Part shown: one piece after another, positions 42,517 to 52,299 of the stretch | Layout of the letters: every line of letters begins with the position of its first letter | How positions within the stretch are numbered: the stretch's first letter is position 1 | Assembly (NCBI GenBank): GCA_019638775.1 | Contig: JAHBTD010000002.1 | Coordinates: 310,001-374,000, forward strand | Length of the DNA: 64,000 bases | Source of the DNA: Fimbriimonadaceae bacterium | GTDB lineage: Bacteria; Armatimonadota; Fimbriimonadia; Fimbriimonadales; Fimbriimonadaceae | Direction of reading: 5' to 3' | The notes under the pieces: model-generated | What the model was told of the DNA's origin: nothing | What the model saw: the letters and a program-made list of their open reading frames with translations, nothing else | Database searches by the model: none | Translations under genes and position numbers: made by a program

Positions 42517-44742
42517 CTAGACCATGTTGGCGACTTTTTGCTGTGCTTTGCGCAGCCGCATTGTGAGGTCGCTCGCATTCAGAAGGATCACTCGCGTTCC
42601 CGATTCCATGCTTGCCGTAAGTTCGACTTCGGGAACTCGGAAGCTGATGGGATTCGCCTCACCGGAGATGTTGAGGATCAAAGCCGTGTCCTGAAAGTCG
42701 GCGCCTACGATGGCGTCGAACGGGACTCTCCACTTTTTCAGCAACCCGCCGAACGTGATTTCGTCCAGATCAATCGTCAGATTTCCGTTCCCGACCTCGG
42801 TCCATTCTCCTTCGACGAGATCGAAGCGAACCGCATTCGACCGCCAAATCAACTTGGACTCTTCGCGCCCGTCAAAGGCGATCTGTCCTTCGTGGTAAGC
42901 AGCTCGAATAGCAAGGCCAAACCCCGTCTCAAAGTCTGTCACCTGGGCGATGAGCGGCAGGTTGCGGGCCGCCCGATGCCAATCTTCCATCACGAGAGGT
43001 TGCCCTAAGTAGCGTCTCATGCCCGGATTTTTCGTCCTTTGCAAGCGGTGATAAGCACCGTCGATATCAAACTCACACAGGCAGTCTTGGCAAACGAGAC
43101 CGCCGTGGGGGCTGGTCTTTCCAACACCAAACCACCTCATTCCCTCAATCGCCATCAGTCGTCCTTGGAACTCGTGGAGGAAATCGTAAGGATCGTGGGC
43201 GGCGTCGATAAGCGTGATCTGATCGCCTTCGATAAAGTAATCGGCCCCACAGCTGTCGCATTCGGAGTTGCCCGCTCCAGGAGGCAGGTTGGCGGCTACA
43301 CGAGCCCATTCATCGCGATAGAGCGATTTGTAACGGCTCATCGCCTCTGGAACAACCAGCGTATATCGCCCATCGATCTGTGCATCGAACTGAGCTTCAC
43401 AGCCTTGGCAGATGAGGATTTCATCACTGCGCCGAGCCATAGCTTGCCATTCACTCAAGGAGAGCGCAGTGTCGGGCTCAATATTGGTTTCGTGGTTCCC
43501 TGGGTCGGTGAGGGTCAAGACATCGCCGCTTGGGCTGAATCTCGCCTCACATTCTTGGCAAGCTAATTCAGAGACAGGCTTGAAGAGCCCCTTTTTGATC
43601 GGCATCATCAGACCGAATCGACAGATTGGACACGTGGTCAGGCTACTGTGTGTTTTCACCTCTTTCAACGGTGATGCTTTGCATACTGGGCAAAGCTTTG
43701 GATCGATGTGTCGGATGGACACCATACCATCCCGACAGACCGGGCATTGCAGCCTTTTTAAGGGGCGGGGCACTTCCAGCAGGCCTGTGCACTCTGGGCA
43801 TTCCATCTTGTGAAAGCGCAGATTGCTAAGCTCAAGCCGTCGCTGATCAAAGTCCTCGATGCTTGCCAGCATTCCACTGCCCACACGCCCCTCGAAGATG
43901 GCGAGCATGTCACTTGCGGTCTGCGGGCGGGCGCTAAAGTTCATCTCAAGCCCAGCTTCGATGGCTCGCTTTAAGCCATCGGAGACATCGGGACGGAGGC
44001 GCTCAATTGGGATAACAGCCGTCCCTGACATACGATCGCCAGCGCCGGGGGGAGCCGTTCCGGTCAGAGCATGATAAAGTGTCGCGGCAAGCCCATATAA
44101 GTCGGTAGCTGGTCCACGTCGTGCTTTTTCCGAGAGCTGTTCGGGAGGCGCATAGCCCACCGTGAGGATCACGGTTTGGGCTGCGCGACAGTCGGCAAAC
44201 CATTCACGGGCGGCACCAAAGTCGATGAGATACGCTCTGCCTTGCTGGTCAAGCAGGATATTGCTGGGCTTGATGTCTCGATGCAGCGTGCCTTTGTCGT
44301 GCACTTCCTCCAGCGTCTCTAAGAGGTCGCGAAGTGTCTCTTCGGCTTCAGCAATCGAAAGCCGTCCTTTTTGGGCCAGACGCTCCGATAGTGGTAACGC
44401 CGACTCAATGTAGTCGGATGCGTAGTAGGCAGTGCCGTTTTCTGTGAATGAGGCTCGGACCTCTGGAATTCGGTTGGTGCAAAGCTTTTGCATCAACTTT
44501 GCTTCTTGGAGGAAGGTCTGACGCATCCGCAAGTCATGCCCGTCGCCAAGCTGTTCCATGTGGATGACGCCTTTTGCGTCTCTTAGGGCGCCTTCCGGCG
44601 CAAGCTCCTTGATCACGCATATGTCGCCACGAGCTTGATCCAAGGCTTTGTAGGCGATGCCGAACCCGCCACGTCCCAAGACGGATTCAATACGGAATCG
44701 TCCCTGCAACACGGTTCCTGCGGGTAGAGGTGGCAACGGCAT
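42517..44742 (-). CDS. Ser/Thr protein kinase with repeated zinc-knuckle C-terminal region
   Basis: 741 residues. Residues ~15-285 form a Hanks-type kinase: GRGGFG loop 23-28, K45, HRD at 154-156 (catalytic D156, N161), DFG at 174-176, APPE near 198-201. C-terminal to it are eight CxxC pairs at 315, 333, 350, 369, 393, 443, 493 and 549. The first four could form two classical zinc ribbons. The last four start ~50-residue repeats of the form CxxC-x3-F/Y ... L ... W/H-x-x-A/M-x-x-L. A beta-rich end (~655-730, LKKWRVPFDAIVGADFQDTALIL) resembles a PH-like fold. No transmembrane helix. All catalytic residues are present, so it should be active. Single gene. Confidence 0.85.
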   Translation of the reverse strand: MPLPPLPAGTVLQGRFRIESVLGRGGFGIAYKALDQARGDICVIKELAPEGALRDAKGVIHMEQLGDGHDLRMRQTFLQEAKLMQKLCTNRIPEVRASFTENGTAYYASDYIESALPLSERLAQKGRLSIAEAEETLRDLLETLEEVHDKGTLHRDIKPSNILLDQQGRAYLIDFGAAREWFADCRAAQTVILTVGYAPPEQLSEKARRGPATDLYGLAATLYHALTGTAPPGAGDRMSGTAVIPIERLRPDVSDGLKRAIEAGLEMNFSARPQTASDMLAIFEGRVGSGMLASIEDFDQRRLELSNLRFHKMECPECTGLLEVPRPLKRLQCPVCRDGMVSIRHIDPKLCPVCKASPLKEVKTHSSLTTCPICRFGLMMPIKKGLFKPVSELACQECEARFSPSGDVLTLTDPGNHETNIEPDTALSLSEWQAMARRSDEILICQGCEAQFDAQIDGRYTLVVPEAMSRYKSLYRDEWARVAANLPPGAGNSECDSCGADYFIEGDQITLIDAAHDPYDFLHEFQGRLMAIEGMRWFGVGKTSPHGGLVCQDCLCEFDIDGAYHRLQRTKNPGMRRYLGQPLVMEDWHRAARNLPLIAQVTDFETGFGLAIRAAYHEGQIAFDGREESKLIWRSNAVRFDLVEGEWTEVGNGNLTIDLDEITFGGLLKKWRVPFDAIVGADFQDTALILNISGEANPISFRVPEVELTASMESGTRVILLNASDLTMRLRKAQQKVANMV

Positions 44743-44864
44743 AACAGCTCTCTTTCAGACGGCGAAAGGCCTGAATTCGTACTTAGCGCATATTGTATAG
44801 CGTATCAAATAGGACCGTGAACGTCATATTTCGTACAATTGACACAGATTAGGGTGAAATCTCC

Positions 44865-45806
44865 ATGCTAACGATACTCGCTGCCGCCTTGATAACGCCT
44901 GCTGCATACAGTTTTCCGCCAGGTTCCAAGTTGAACTTTGACATGACGGTGGATCTCCAGGGGTTTCTCCCGATCATGGGTGGGATCAACGGAGACGCAT
45001 CAATCCAGCTGGGTGTGCTGGTTGTCGGGGAGAAGCGCGACGCATCTGGGAACCCGCAAGCATCCAGCGATCTCACAAGCGCGAAAGTGATTTTTGGGGG
45101 AGCTGAACTCCCGTTTGGTCTTGATCAAGTTCGTGATAGTTTCCCAAAGACCACGATTTCTATGAGCCCACAGGGCAAGGTGTTAAAGACTGACGCACCG
45201 GACATCAATCCTCCCGTAACCCTTCCTGGGCTCGACGTGAAGCGCTTTCCAGAGATTAGCTACCTACCCGTCGAGTTTCCAGCCGCGGGAATCGAAGTCG
45301 GGAAGAGTTGGAGTTTCAAGCGTCAGTTCAACGGATCAGAAATCTCTTATACGGTCACCCCTTCCAAGCTCGAAGGCGAAACCCTGCACCTCGACGTAAA
45401 GCTGGACCAGACGAATTTGACTTATGAAGACTCCTCGGGTGGCAATGCGACCAAGCAAAGCGCCTACGCAAAAGTGACGACCGTGATGCAAGGAACGGGC
45501 ACGATCAAGTTCGACCTGAAGCGAGGCGTTGCAAAGGATGTTCGGGTGGTGACCGATTCAACCAGCACATCTGAAGCAGTTGTGGGCGGGAAGAAGACAG
45601 AGCGGAAACTCAAAACCACGCTCAACGTTAAGTTGCGTGAGCTTGGCAAGTCGGCGAACACAAATCCCCCGAAGTCACGGGCACGATACATTGGAGACTG
45701 GCAACTGCCGGATTGGGCGAGCGGGGCTATCGACACGACTCAGCGATGGGCCTCTACCGCAGCCATGCGACTGTTTGCCCTCTTCATGGGTTTTCGTCGC
45801 GTCTGA
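44865..45806 (+). CDS. Exported protein of unknown function
   Basis: 313 residues. Signal peptide MLTILAAALITPAAYS. Beta-rich mature part with EFPAAGIEVGKSWSFKRQFNGSEISYTV and GTGTIKFDLKRGVAKDVRVVTDSTS, a layout also seen in the protein at 4150-5127. A TACAAT box at 44834 and an AGGGTG RBS precede the start. The C-terminus (RWASTAAMRLFALFMGFRRV) is amphipathic, possibly membrane-associated. Function unknown. Confidence 0.68.
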   Translation: MLTILAAALITPAAYSFPPGSKLNFDMTVDLQGFLPIMGGINGDASIQLGVLVVGEKRDASGNPQASSDLTSAKVIFGGAELPFGLDQVRDSFPKTTISMSPQGKVLKTDAPDINPPVTLPGLDVKRFPEISYLPVEFPAAGIEVGKSWSFKRQFNGSEISYTVTPSKLEGETLHLDVKLDQTNLTYEDSSGGNATKQSAYAKVTTVMQGTGTIKFDLKRGVAKDVRVVTDSTSTSEAVVGGKKTERKLKTTLNVKLRELGKSANTNPPKSRARYIGDWQLPDWASGAIDTTQRWASTAAMRLFALFMGFRRV

Positions 45807-45874
45807 CGTTCCCATTCAAAACCAAGCTCTGGTAACCTTCGCGCGGCGCAGCATCGCGCCGGAGCCGATCTTTC

Positions 45875-46759
45875 ATGAACCGAGAGCACCATCAAGACAT
45901 CCGTATAGGAACACTCGCCCCTTTTAGCAACGGCATCGACTATCTGCGGGCTATTTTGCCCCACGGTTTTGAGTCGTTTGAGTTGACTCTGTGGCGGTTT
46001 ATCGACGACGTCAACCTTGAAGAGTTCGCCAAGCAATCGGCGGACGTCTTGGGCGATAAGGCGATCATCAGCAGCATCGGAATCTATGGTAATCCCCTCC
46101 AAGATGAGCAGACTGCGAAGGATTGGGAGACGGTCATCCGGTCGGCAAAACTCTTTGGCGCAAAGGTGGTTTGTGGATTTGCGGGCGCGTTAGAGGATAA
46201 GCCAATCGATGAATCTATGCCGAAGTACAAAGAGGTCTTCGGTCACCTCGCCAAGGTCGCCGAAGGTGAGGGTGTCAAGATCGCATTTGAGAACTGTGAT
46301 ATGGGGGGAACTTGGAGCGCGCCTCGATGGAATATCGCCCACTGCCCGCGAGCTTGGGAGATGATGTTCAATGAAATCCCTGGAGAAACTATCGGATTGG
46401 AATGGGAGCCTTGCCACCAGATGTACAGCCTTGTTGATCCGATCCCGAACCTGCGCAAGTATGCCAAGCGTGTGTACCACGTTCACGGAAAGGATGCGAC
46501 GATCAACTGGGATGTGATTAAGGAGCACGGCTACCGGTCTGGGCTGCCCGTGGTGCAACACCGAACGCCGGGATTTGGCGACACGAATTGGACAGATGTC
46601 ATCTCTATCCTTCGAGAAAGTGGCTTCCGTGGGGCCATCGACATCGAAGGTTGGCACGATCACATCTATCGCGATGAACTGGAGATGACGGGTCAAGTTC
46701 ATGGGATGAACTACCTTAAGCAGTGCCGAGGAGGAGCCTACGTTCCCAACCCTAAGTAG
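45875..46759 (+). CDS. Sugar phosphate isomerase/epimerase family protein (xylose isomerase-like TIM barrel)
   Basis: 294 residues. TIM-barrel family marks: [13 protein letters not shown], a [15 protein letters not shown] strand with the metal Glu, [13 protein letters not shown] (Glu/His ligands), [13 protein letters not shown] and [15 protein letters not shown]. These give the divalent-metal site typical of the AP_endonuc_2/IolE-like group, which isomerises or epimerises keto/aldo sugars. The substrate is unknown. No sugar-transport operon adjoins it. Confidence 0.85.
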   Translation: MNREHHQDIRIGTLAPFSNGIDYLRAILPHGFESFELTLWRFIDDVNLEEFAKQSADVLGDKAIISSIGIYGNPLQDEQTAKDWETVIRSAKLFGAKVVCGFAGALEDKPIDESMPKYKEVFGHLAKVAEGEGVKIAFENCDMGGTWSAPRWNIAHCPRAWEMMFNEIPGETIGLEWEPCHQMYSLVDPIPNLRKYAKRVYHVHGKDATINWDVIKEHGYRSGLPVVQHRTPGFGDTNWTDVISILRESGFRGAIDIEGWHDHIYRDELEMTGQVHGMNYLKQCRGGAYVPNPK

Positions 46760-46770
46760 GCTCTCGCGGG

Positions 46771-46776
46771 TACCTT
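46771..46776 (+). promoter_or_regulatory. -10-like hexamer of queC
   Basis: TACCTT 6 bp before ATG 46783, no RBS. Confidence 0.35.
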
Positions 46777-46782
46777 TCCTTC

Positions 46783-47475
46783 ATGCCTTCTGCCGTCGTG
46801 CTCCTGAGTGGGGGCCTGGACTCCGCTACCGTTTTGGCTCTTGCCAAATCGGAGGGTTTTGACGTCCACACGCTCTGCATTCTGTACGGTCAGAGGCATA
46901 AGATAGAACTTGAATCGGCGCGGCGAATCTCGGCGATACTCGGCGCAGTCGAGCATCGCGAGGTGCATGTTGACCTTGCCGGGCTCGGTGGTTCTGCTCT
47001 CACCGACGACATCGACGTTCCTAAGGATCGAGCAAGCGAAGAGATGGAGCAGGGCATCCCGGTGACTTACGTACCAGCACGAAACACGGTTTTCCTTTCG
47101 ATTGCGCTTGGATACGCCGAGGTCATTGGTGCAAGGGATATTTTTGTCGGTGTGAATGCCGTCGACTATAGCGGCTATCCTGACTGTCGACCTGAGTTCG
47201 TCGCAGCTTTTGAGCAGTTGGCCAACCTTGCCACTAAGGCAGGCGTTGAAGGCGATAGCTTCAGCATTCACGCGCCCCTGATCGATATGGGTAAGCCAGA
47301 GATTATCCGTACGGGCATCGAGCTTGGCGTGGATTTTGGAATGACTCACTCGTGCTACGATCCTGACGCCGATGGCAAAGCTTGCGGACGATGTGACGCT
47401 TGCCTCATACGGTCGGCGGCTTTCCAAACCCTGGGCATGGAAGACCCTGTGCTCGAGCATCTTCGAAATGGATAA
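46783..47475 (+). CDS. queC: 7-cyano-7-deazaguanine synthase
   Basis: 230 residues. PP-loop ATPase motif [46 protein letters not shown], and a C-terminal zinc site [21 protein letters not shown]. It converts 7-carboxy-7-deazaguanine to preQ0 with ATP and ammonia, in the pathway to queuosine (and deazapurine DNA marks in some bacteria). The queE start overlaps its 3' end by 8 bp, so QueC and QueE are made together. QueD and QueF are not in the window. Confidence 0.95.
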   Translation: MPSAVVLLSGGLDSATVLALAKSEGFDVHTLCILYGQRHKIELESARRISAILGAVEHREVHVDLAGLGGSALTDDIDVPKDRASEEMEQGIPVTYVPARNTVFLSIALGYAEVIGARDIFVGVNAVDYSGYPDCRPEFVAAFEQLANLATKAGVEGDSFSIHAPLIDMGKPEIIRTGIELGVDFGMTHSCYDPDADGKACGRCDACLIRSAAFQTLGMEDPVLEHLRNG

Positions 47476-48172
47476 ATTACGGATTGCCGAGATCTTTACA
47501 AGCGTTCAGGGTGAGGGCACGCTCGCTGGCACGCCGTCTACATTTGTGCGGGTGAGTGGCTGCAATCTGCGATGTGTGTGGTGCGACACTCCCTATGCAA
47601 GCTGGAATCCTGAAGGACCGACGATGTCCATTCCGGAGATCGAAGAGGCCGTTGAAAAGGGCTGTGTCGAACATGTGGTGCTTACGGGCGGTGAGCCGAT
47701 GCTGTTTGATGCGATTGAGCCGCTTTGTGAGCGGCTGAGCAAGAAGGGATTCCACATTACGATTGAGACAGCGGGTACGGTTTTTCGTAATGTTCCTTGC
47801 GGGTTGATGTCGATCAGCCCCAAACTCTCGAATTCGAAGCCGGGAATTGAAGCGGGATTTGGTTGGACAGAGCGTCACGAGAAGCTGCGCTCTAATCTCG
47901 AACCGCTGAGACGCTTGGTAGAGGGTTATTCCTACCAGCTCAAGTTCGTCGTAAACCCCGACGAAGGACTTGGCGATCTGGATGAAATCGAGGCGGTTTT
48001 AGCTACCCTGCATGAAGAAGCGCGTCAGCACACGATGCTCATGGCTGAAGGAACGTCTGCAGAGACGCTCACAAGGCGGGAAGCGCTGCTGTTGCCCATA
48101 TGCCAAGAGCGCTCCTATAGGATCTCTCCACGGATGCACATTCATCTTTTTGGAAACACGAGGGGCACATAG
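47468..48172 (+). CDS. queE: 7-carboxy-7-deazaguanine synthase (radical SAM)
   Basis: 234 residues from the ATG at 47468, overlapping queC. Radical-SAM cluster motif is [15 protein letters not shown] (CxxxCxxC), with [21 protein letters not shown] ahead of it and LTGGEPML after it. It rearranges 6-carboxytetrahydropterin to 7-carboxy-7-deazaguanine, the step before QueC. The C-terminal part ([30 protein letters not shown]) fits the family. Cytoplasmic; oxygen-sensitive [4Fe-4S] enzyme. Confidence 0.95.
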   Translation: MDKLRIAEIFTSVQGEGTLAGTPSTFVRVSGCNLRCVWCDTPYASWNPEGPTMSIPEIEEAVEKGCVEHVVLTGGEPMLFDAIEPLCERLSKKGFHITIETAGTVFRNVPCGLMSISPKLSNSKPGIEAGFGWTERHEKLRSNLEPLRRLVEGYSYQLKFVVNPDEGLGDLDEIEAVLATLHEEARQHTMLMAEGTSAETLTRREALLLPICQERSYRISPRMHIHLFGNTRGT

Positions 48173-48294
48173 CAGTCTCTCCTTCTATCAAGTTCCAATT
48201 TTGGCTGTAGATTTGAGTTCATGAACCCGACAATCATCATTACTGCGAGTCGTATGGCTCGCCGTTTTTATGATTGGGTGAAAGGGGTTGCTTC

Positions 48295-49728
48295 GTGGTG
48301 GAGTTGGCTACGCAAGATACGTTCAAGATTTTGTTAGTAGAGAGCGATTTGTCGCTTGCAGATGAGTTATCCGTTGAGATCAAGGATGCGGGATTTGAAG
48401 TACAACACACAGAGCATGCTGCCGCAGTAGCAGATTTGTGTCTTCGAGATGATATTCGCATCGTTGCGGCAAATCGGTTCTTTCCGGAGATGAGTGGGCT
48501 TGAACTGAGCCGCCAGTTGTCAGAATTGCCTGGGCCTATCCGCCGTCACCTTGTCCTTTATGGCGGAACCACACCTCAGATTTCCGAAGCCATTTTACAA
48601 GCGGAAGCATTCGGAGCCGCGCCACGGCCTTCTCTCGAAAAGAAGGATTTCATCGCCAAGCTTCGTAGTGTTGCGCGCATCGCTCAGATGGAGCAGGCAG
48701 CGTACGAGAATCAGAGAAAGGTTCAAAGGATTCAGGCTAACCTCGAACTTGCCAACAAGAGCCTAACTATCGCTTCTCGCCGTTTCGAGGAGCTTTTTAG
48801 TGGCCTTCCCGTTGCTTCGTTTACCTTTGACAACGAAGGGAAGATTCGTGAGTGGAATCGGCAAGCTGAGGTTCTCTTCGAGGTTGCTGCTTTCGAAGCC
48901 ATGGAGCGCACGATCTGGGATGTAATGGGGGAGAGCTCGTCGGAACTGTGGAATGGTGCGACGGTAGAAGCCGTCCTTGCTGGGCAAGAGATCGCCCATC
49001 GGGAATGGACATACGTTAATGCGAAGGGTGAAGAGAATTTCCTCGTTTGTAGCGTTATTCCGCTCACAGGCGGCACCGGCAGCGTCGTCGGTGCGATCAG
49101 TGCGAACATCGATATTACGGACAGGGTCCTTGCCGAAAGACAAGTCGAATGGCACATGCAAGAGATTCGCGAGCAGAAGTCGAAGTTAGAAGAGGCGAAT
49201 CGCAAGCTTGAAAGGCTCGCCGAGACTGACGGGCTAACGGGCCTCATCAACCATCGAAAGATGTATGAACTGCTGGACGGGATGCTTGCCGAAGGGGAAA
49301 CAAAGCTCTCAGCAATTCTGATGGACGTCGATTCGTTCAAGAGCTTTAACGATAACTACGGGCACCTTGCTGGGGATCAAGTTCTTCGTAATGTCGCAAA
49401 GCTAGCCGATGAAGCGATTGGCAATCGGGGCTCAGTTGCGCGTTACGGCGGAGAGGAGTTCGCTGTGCTGCTAAAGGGCTTTTCACCAGATGAGGCCATT
49501 CGAGCTGCAGAAGATGTACGGAACGCGATTGCAGATTTCGTTTGGGAGTCGCGGCAAATCACGGTTAGTGTTGGGGTTGCCACTCTTCAGCCCGACGAGA
49601 ATGGAGCCGCGCTGCTGCGCAGGTGTGACACCGCGCTTTACATGGCAAAGGGTACGGGCAAGAACCGCGTTGTACATTTCGATACGATGACGGAAGCCGA
49701 CCTTTCCGAGTGGTCCAAGGCTGCCTAA
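48295..49728 (+). CDS. Receiver(-like)-PAS-GGDEF diguanylate cyclase
   Basis: 477 residues from GTG 48295, chosen for the AAAGGGG 8 bp upstream. Residues ~10-125 look like a receiver domain (ILLVESDLSLADEL, then ANRFFPEMSGLELSRQL), but the phospho-acceptor position is Asn60, not Asp, so it is probably not phosphorylated. PAS: ~170-285 (LFSGLPVASFTFDNEGKIREWNRQAE). GGDEF: ~310-475 with DVDSFKSFNDNYGHLAGD and RYGGEEFAVLL (active GGEEF). No RxxD inhibition site is seen. It should make c-di-GMP. Its stop overlaps the dapF stop on the other strand by 4 bp. Confidence 0.88.
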   Translation: MVELATQDTFKILLVESDLSLADELSVEIKDAGFEVQHTEHAAAVADLCLRDDIRIVAANRFFPEMSGLELSRQLSELPGPIRRHLVLYGGTTPQISEAILQAEAFGAAPRPSLEKKDFIAKLRSVARIAQMEQAAYENQRKVQRIQANLELANKSLTIASRRFEELFSGLPVASFTFDNEGKIREWNRQAEVLFEVAAFEAMERTIWDVMGESSSELWNGATVEAVLAGQEIAHREWTYVNAKGEENFLVCSVIPLTGGTGSVVGAISANIDITDRVLAERQVEWHMQEIREQKSKLEEANRKLERLAETDGLTGLINHRKMYELLDGMLAEGETKLSAILMDVDSFKSFNDNYGHLAGDQVLRNVAKLADEAIGNRGSVARYGGEEFAVLLKGFSPDEAIRAAEDVRNAIADFVWESRQITVSVGVATLQPDENGAALLRRCDTALYMAKGTGKNRVVHFDTMTEADLSEWSKAA

Positions 49729-50552
49729 TCGGACCAGACGCCTTCAAAGACAGTCGTTGCCGGACCTGTCATCCAGAGGACATTGTCCTTGAGTTCGATA
49801 GTGAGCTCTCCACCGGGGAGTCGTACACTGCATTTAGGTTCAACAAAACCCTGCCGGTGCAACGCAGCGACAGCAGCGCACGCACCAGTGCCGCAGGCAA
49901 GGGTAACCCCTGCACCCCTCTCCCAGGTTCGTTGAATGACGTGTTCTCGGTTTTGGACCTGCACAAAGTGAACGTTTGTTCGATTGATGAACAAGGGGTC
50001 AGACTCTAGCAGCGGCCCCAGCGTATGCAACTCAACGGCCTGCACATCCTCTACGCGAATGACCAGATGAGGATTGCCCGTCGAGACAGCTGTTCCGTGA
50101 AGGGGGCCATCGGTTCTGTAAAGCGGCTGGTTGATGAAGGTCTCTTTGGGGTTTCCCGACATTCCAATCTCGGCACGTGTCCATCGGGGGCTGCCCATCG
50201 AGACGGTGTAGCACCCCGGCTTTTCGCTGACGAGAGTCAAGACACCTGCGCCCGTGTCTACGGTGACGCTCCGCTTGTCGAACAAAGCTTTGTCGTGAAG
50301 CATCAATCCGAAGCAGCGGATGCCGTTTCCGCACATCTCACTCTCGGAGCCGTCGGGGTTCCACATTCGCATCCGGAAATCGGCGCCGTCCCCATATTCG
50401 CCCACGATTAGGCCATCAGCGCCAACCCCAAAATGTCGGTCGCAGGTCGCCCTTGCCAGCGCTTGGAAGTCAACGTCGCCGTGCTTTCCGGTGAAGTTGT
50501 CAAGCATAACGAAATCGTTGCCGATTCCGTGCATCTTGACGAAGGGAATCAA
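49725..50552 (-). CDS. dapF: Diaminopimelate epimerase
   Basis: 275 residues. Active-site motifs: [34 protein letters not shown] (first catalytic Cys), and [21 protein letters not shown] (second catalytic Cys). [11 protein letters not shown] matches the substrate loop. It interconverts LL- and meso-diaminopimelate for lysine and peptidoglycan. It overlaps the hfq stop by 4 bp, so it is translationally coupled to hfq. Confidence 0.96.
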   Translation of the reverse strand: MIPFVKMHGIGNDFVMLDNFTGKHGDVDFQALARATCDRHFGVGADGLIVGEYGDGADFRMRMWNPDGSESEMCGNGIRCFGLMLHDKALFDKRSVTVDTGAGVLTLVSEKPGCYTVSMGSPRWTRAEIGMSGNPKETFINQPLYRTDGPLHGTAVSTGNPHLVIRVEDVQAVELHTLGPLLESDPLFINRTNVHFVQVQNREHVIQRTWERGAGVTLACGTGACAAVAALHRQGFVEPKCSVRLPGGELTIELKDNVLWMTGPATTVFEGVWSD

Positions 50553-50812
50553 TCTTCTCTTTCTTCCTCGTGGTGGTTGTCGTTCGGTTGCCGATAGGTG
50601 GAGATTTGCCGCGTGGGCACCACACTCGCCATCGCGTGCTTATAGACCAACTGTGTCGGTTTTCCGGGAGAATCAAGCAATACCGTAAATGCGTCGAATC
50701 CGCGTACTTGCCCTCGAAGCTGAACGCTATTCGTTAGGTAGATCGTAACTCCGATCCCCTCTTTGCGGACCTGATTCAGAAACATATCTTGTAAATTAAT
50801 CGACTTAGCCAT
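50549..50812 (-). CDS. hfq: RNA chaperone Hfq
   Basis: 87 residues. Sm1 motif [43 protein letters not shown] and Sm2 motif [14 protein letters not shown] are clear. The acidic, His-rich tail ([11 protein letters not shown]) is short. It forms a hexamer that pairs small RNAs with mRNAs. The miaA-hfq neighbourhood is common across bacteria; here the run is apt-miaA-hfq-dapF. Confidence 0.96.
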   Translation of the reverse strand: MAKSINLQDMFLNQVRKEGIGVTIYLTNSVQLRGQVRGFDAFTVLLDSPGKPTQLVYKHAMASVVPTRQISTYRQPNDNHHEEERED

Positions 50813-50826
50813 TCTCTATCCCTGCA

Positions 50827-51729
50827 TTAAATAATTTCAATCCATTGGCAAGCTTCGCTGAAAGCCTCTTCAGTATCGCCGAATCTGGGAATAACTCTCA
50901 CGTCCGGTTCCGAGCGCAGCCACGTCCGTTGACGTTTCGCGTACTGTCTCGTTTCGATTTCTGTAGCTTCAATCGCTTGCTCTAACGCTATTTCACCCGT
51001 GCAGACTTTCAGGAGTGTCCTGTACCCAATTGCCCTCATGCTGGGGTCATTGTCCGAAATTCCGGCTCTGCGAAGAGCCTCTACCTCGGCCACCCACCCA
51101 TTTTGCACCATTTCGCTTACGCGGTTCTTGATACGCAAATTGAGATCGTCTTTATCCGGTTGGAGGCTCATTTTTACCCGTTTATAAGGTGGAACAGAGA
51201 ATAAAGTTTCCACCTTTGGGCAAAGGGCCTTTTCGATGGCACGTCTAACGCGCACCGGATTATGAATGTCGATCCGCTCTGAGGACTCCTTGTCGATCTC
51301 GCGCAACCATTGAACGAGCGCTTCCATCCCTCCGGCGGCTTCGCGCTCCCGAATCCTCTCCCGCGTCTCGGGATCGGCGGGTGGAAAAAGAGCCCCATAG
51401 CCTTGGAAGAGGGCACGGACGTAAAGTCCGGTGCCGCCGACAAAGACGACATTACGGCGTTTTTCGTAGAGGGGAACAAGCTCATCAACCGCAAGCTGAA
51501 CCCACTCTCCCACTGCGATGGACTCGGTGGGTGATTTGATGTCTACGAGCCTGTATCTGTCTTTTTGGGCAGGCTTCGCAGTACCGATATCGAATCCTCG
51601 ATACACCTGAAAAGCATCAGCCGCAAAGAGTTGGGCGTTGTAACGTTCGGCGATACGCTCGGCGAGAGCTGTCTTGCCGGATGCGGTCGGGCCCATGACG
51701 GCGATCATCAAAGGCTCGTGTTCGGGCAT
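50827..51729 (-). CDS. miaA: tRNA dimethylallyltransferase
   Basis: 300 residues. P-loop VMGPTASGKTALAERIAE, DAFQVYRGFDIGTAKP, FVGGTGLYVRALFQG, and YAKRQRTWLRSEPDV near the C-terminus. It adds dimethylallyl to A37 of tRNAs reading UNN codons, using DMAPP. It lies between apt and hfq with short gaps, so it is part of one transcription unit. Confidence 0.96.
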   Translation of the reverse strand: MPEHEPLMIAVMGPTASGKTALAERIAERYNAQLFAADAFQVYRGFDIGTAKPAQKDRYRLVDIKSPTESIAVGEWVQLAVDELVPLYEKRRNVVFVGGTGLYVRALFQGYGALFPPADPETRERIREREAAGGMEALVQWLREIDKESSERIDIHNPVRVRRAIEKALCPKVETLFSVPPYKRVKMSLQPDKDDLNLRIKNRVSEMVQNGWVAEVEALRRAGISDNDPSMRAIGYRTLLKVCTGEIALEQAIEATEIETRQYAKRQRTWLRSEPDVRVIPRFGDTEEAFSEACQWIEII

Positions 51730-51740
51730 GGCGCTCCGTG

Positions 51741-52262
51741 TTAGTACTCAATCAGCGAGGTGATGGGATATTCGAGGAGAATCGAACGTCCACCCAGAAA
51801 GCCCAGTTCAACCATAAAGCCAAACCCACAAACACTGCCGTTGAGCCGCTCGATAAGTCGAGCTGATGCAGCAGCCGTGCCACCCGTTGCTAACAGATCG
51901 TCCACGACGTAGGCGCGTTGACCGGGTTGTACAGAGTCGCAGTGCATTTCGACCGTGTTTGTCCCGTACTCCAGCGCGTACTCTTCGGAAATCTTGTCAG
52001 CCGGCAGCTTGCCAAGCTTCCTCGCCATCACGAACGGCAAGCCAAGGCTGAGCGCGATGGGGACACCAAAGAGAAAACCACGGCTTTCAATTCCGACGAT
52101 GATGTCGGCCTCTTTTGAACGAGCGTCGTCGCGTAGAGCATTGACGACTTCGGTGAATGCGGGCGGGTGGAGGAGAACCGGGGTGATGTCCTTAAACATG
52201 ATTCCCGGCTTCGGGAAATCGGGGACATCGCGAATAATGGACTCGGCAAGGAGCTTCGACAC
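51741..52262 (-). CDS. apt: Adenine phosphoribosyltransferase
   Basis: 173 residues from the GTG at 52262; a longer open frame extends into the DUF2207 gene, but the family begins about here. Motifs: IIRDVPDFPKPGIMFKDITPVL, IVGIESRGFLFGVPIAL, LGLPFVMARKLGKLP, and the PRPP loop YVVDDLLATGGTAAAS. It converts adenine and PRPP to AMP. A TACATT box 7 bp before the GTG and no RBS suggest leaderless expression. The typical length is 170-180 residues. Confidence 0.94.
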   Translation of the reverse strand: MSKLLAESIIRDVPDFPKPGIMFKDITPVLLHPPAFTEVVNALRDDARSKEADIIVGIESRGFLFGVPIALSLGLPFVMARKLGKLPADKISEEYALEYGTNTVEMHCDSVQPGQRAYVVDDLLATGGTAAASARLIERLNGSVCGFGFMVELGFLGGRSILLEYPITSLIEY

Positions 52263-52269
52263 GAGGATC

Positions 52270-52275
52270 AATGTA
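52270..52275 (-). promoter_or_regulatory. -10-like hexamer of apt
   Basis: TACATT on the minus strand, 7 bp before the GTG start. Confidence 0.4.
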
Positions 52276-52299
52276 CCCGATGGTTCGGTCCGTCGCTGC

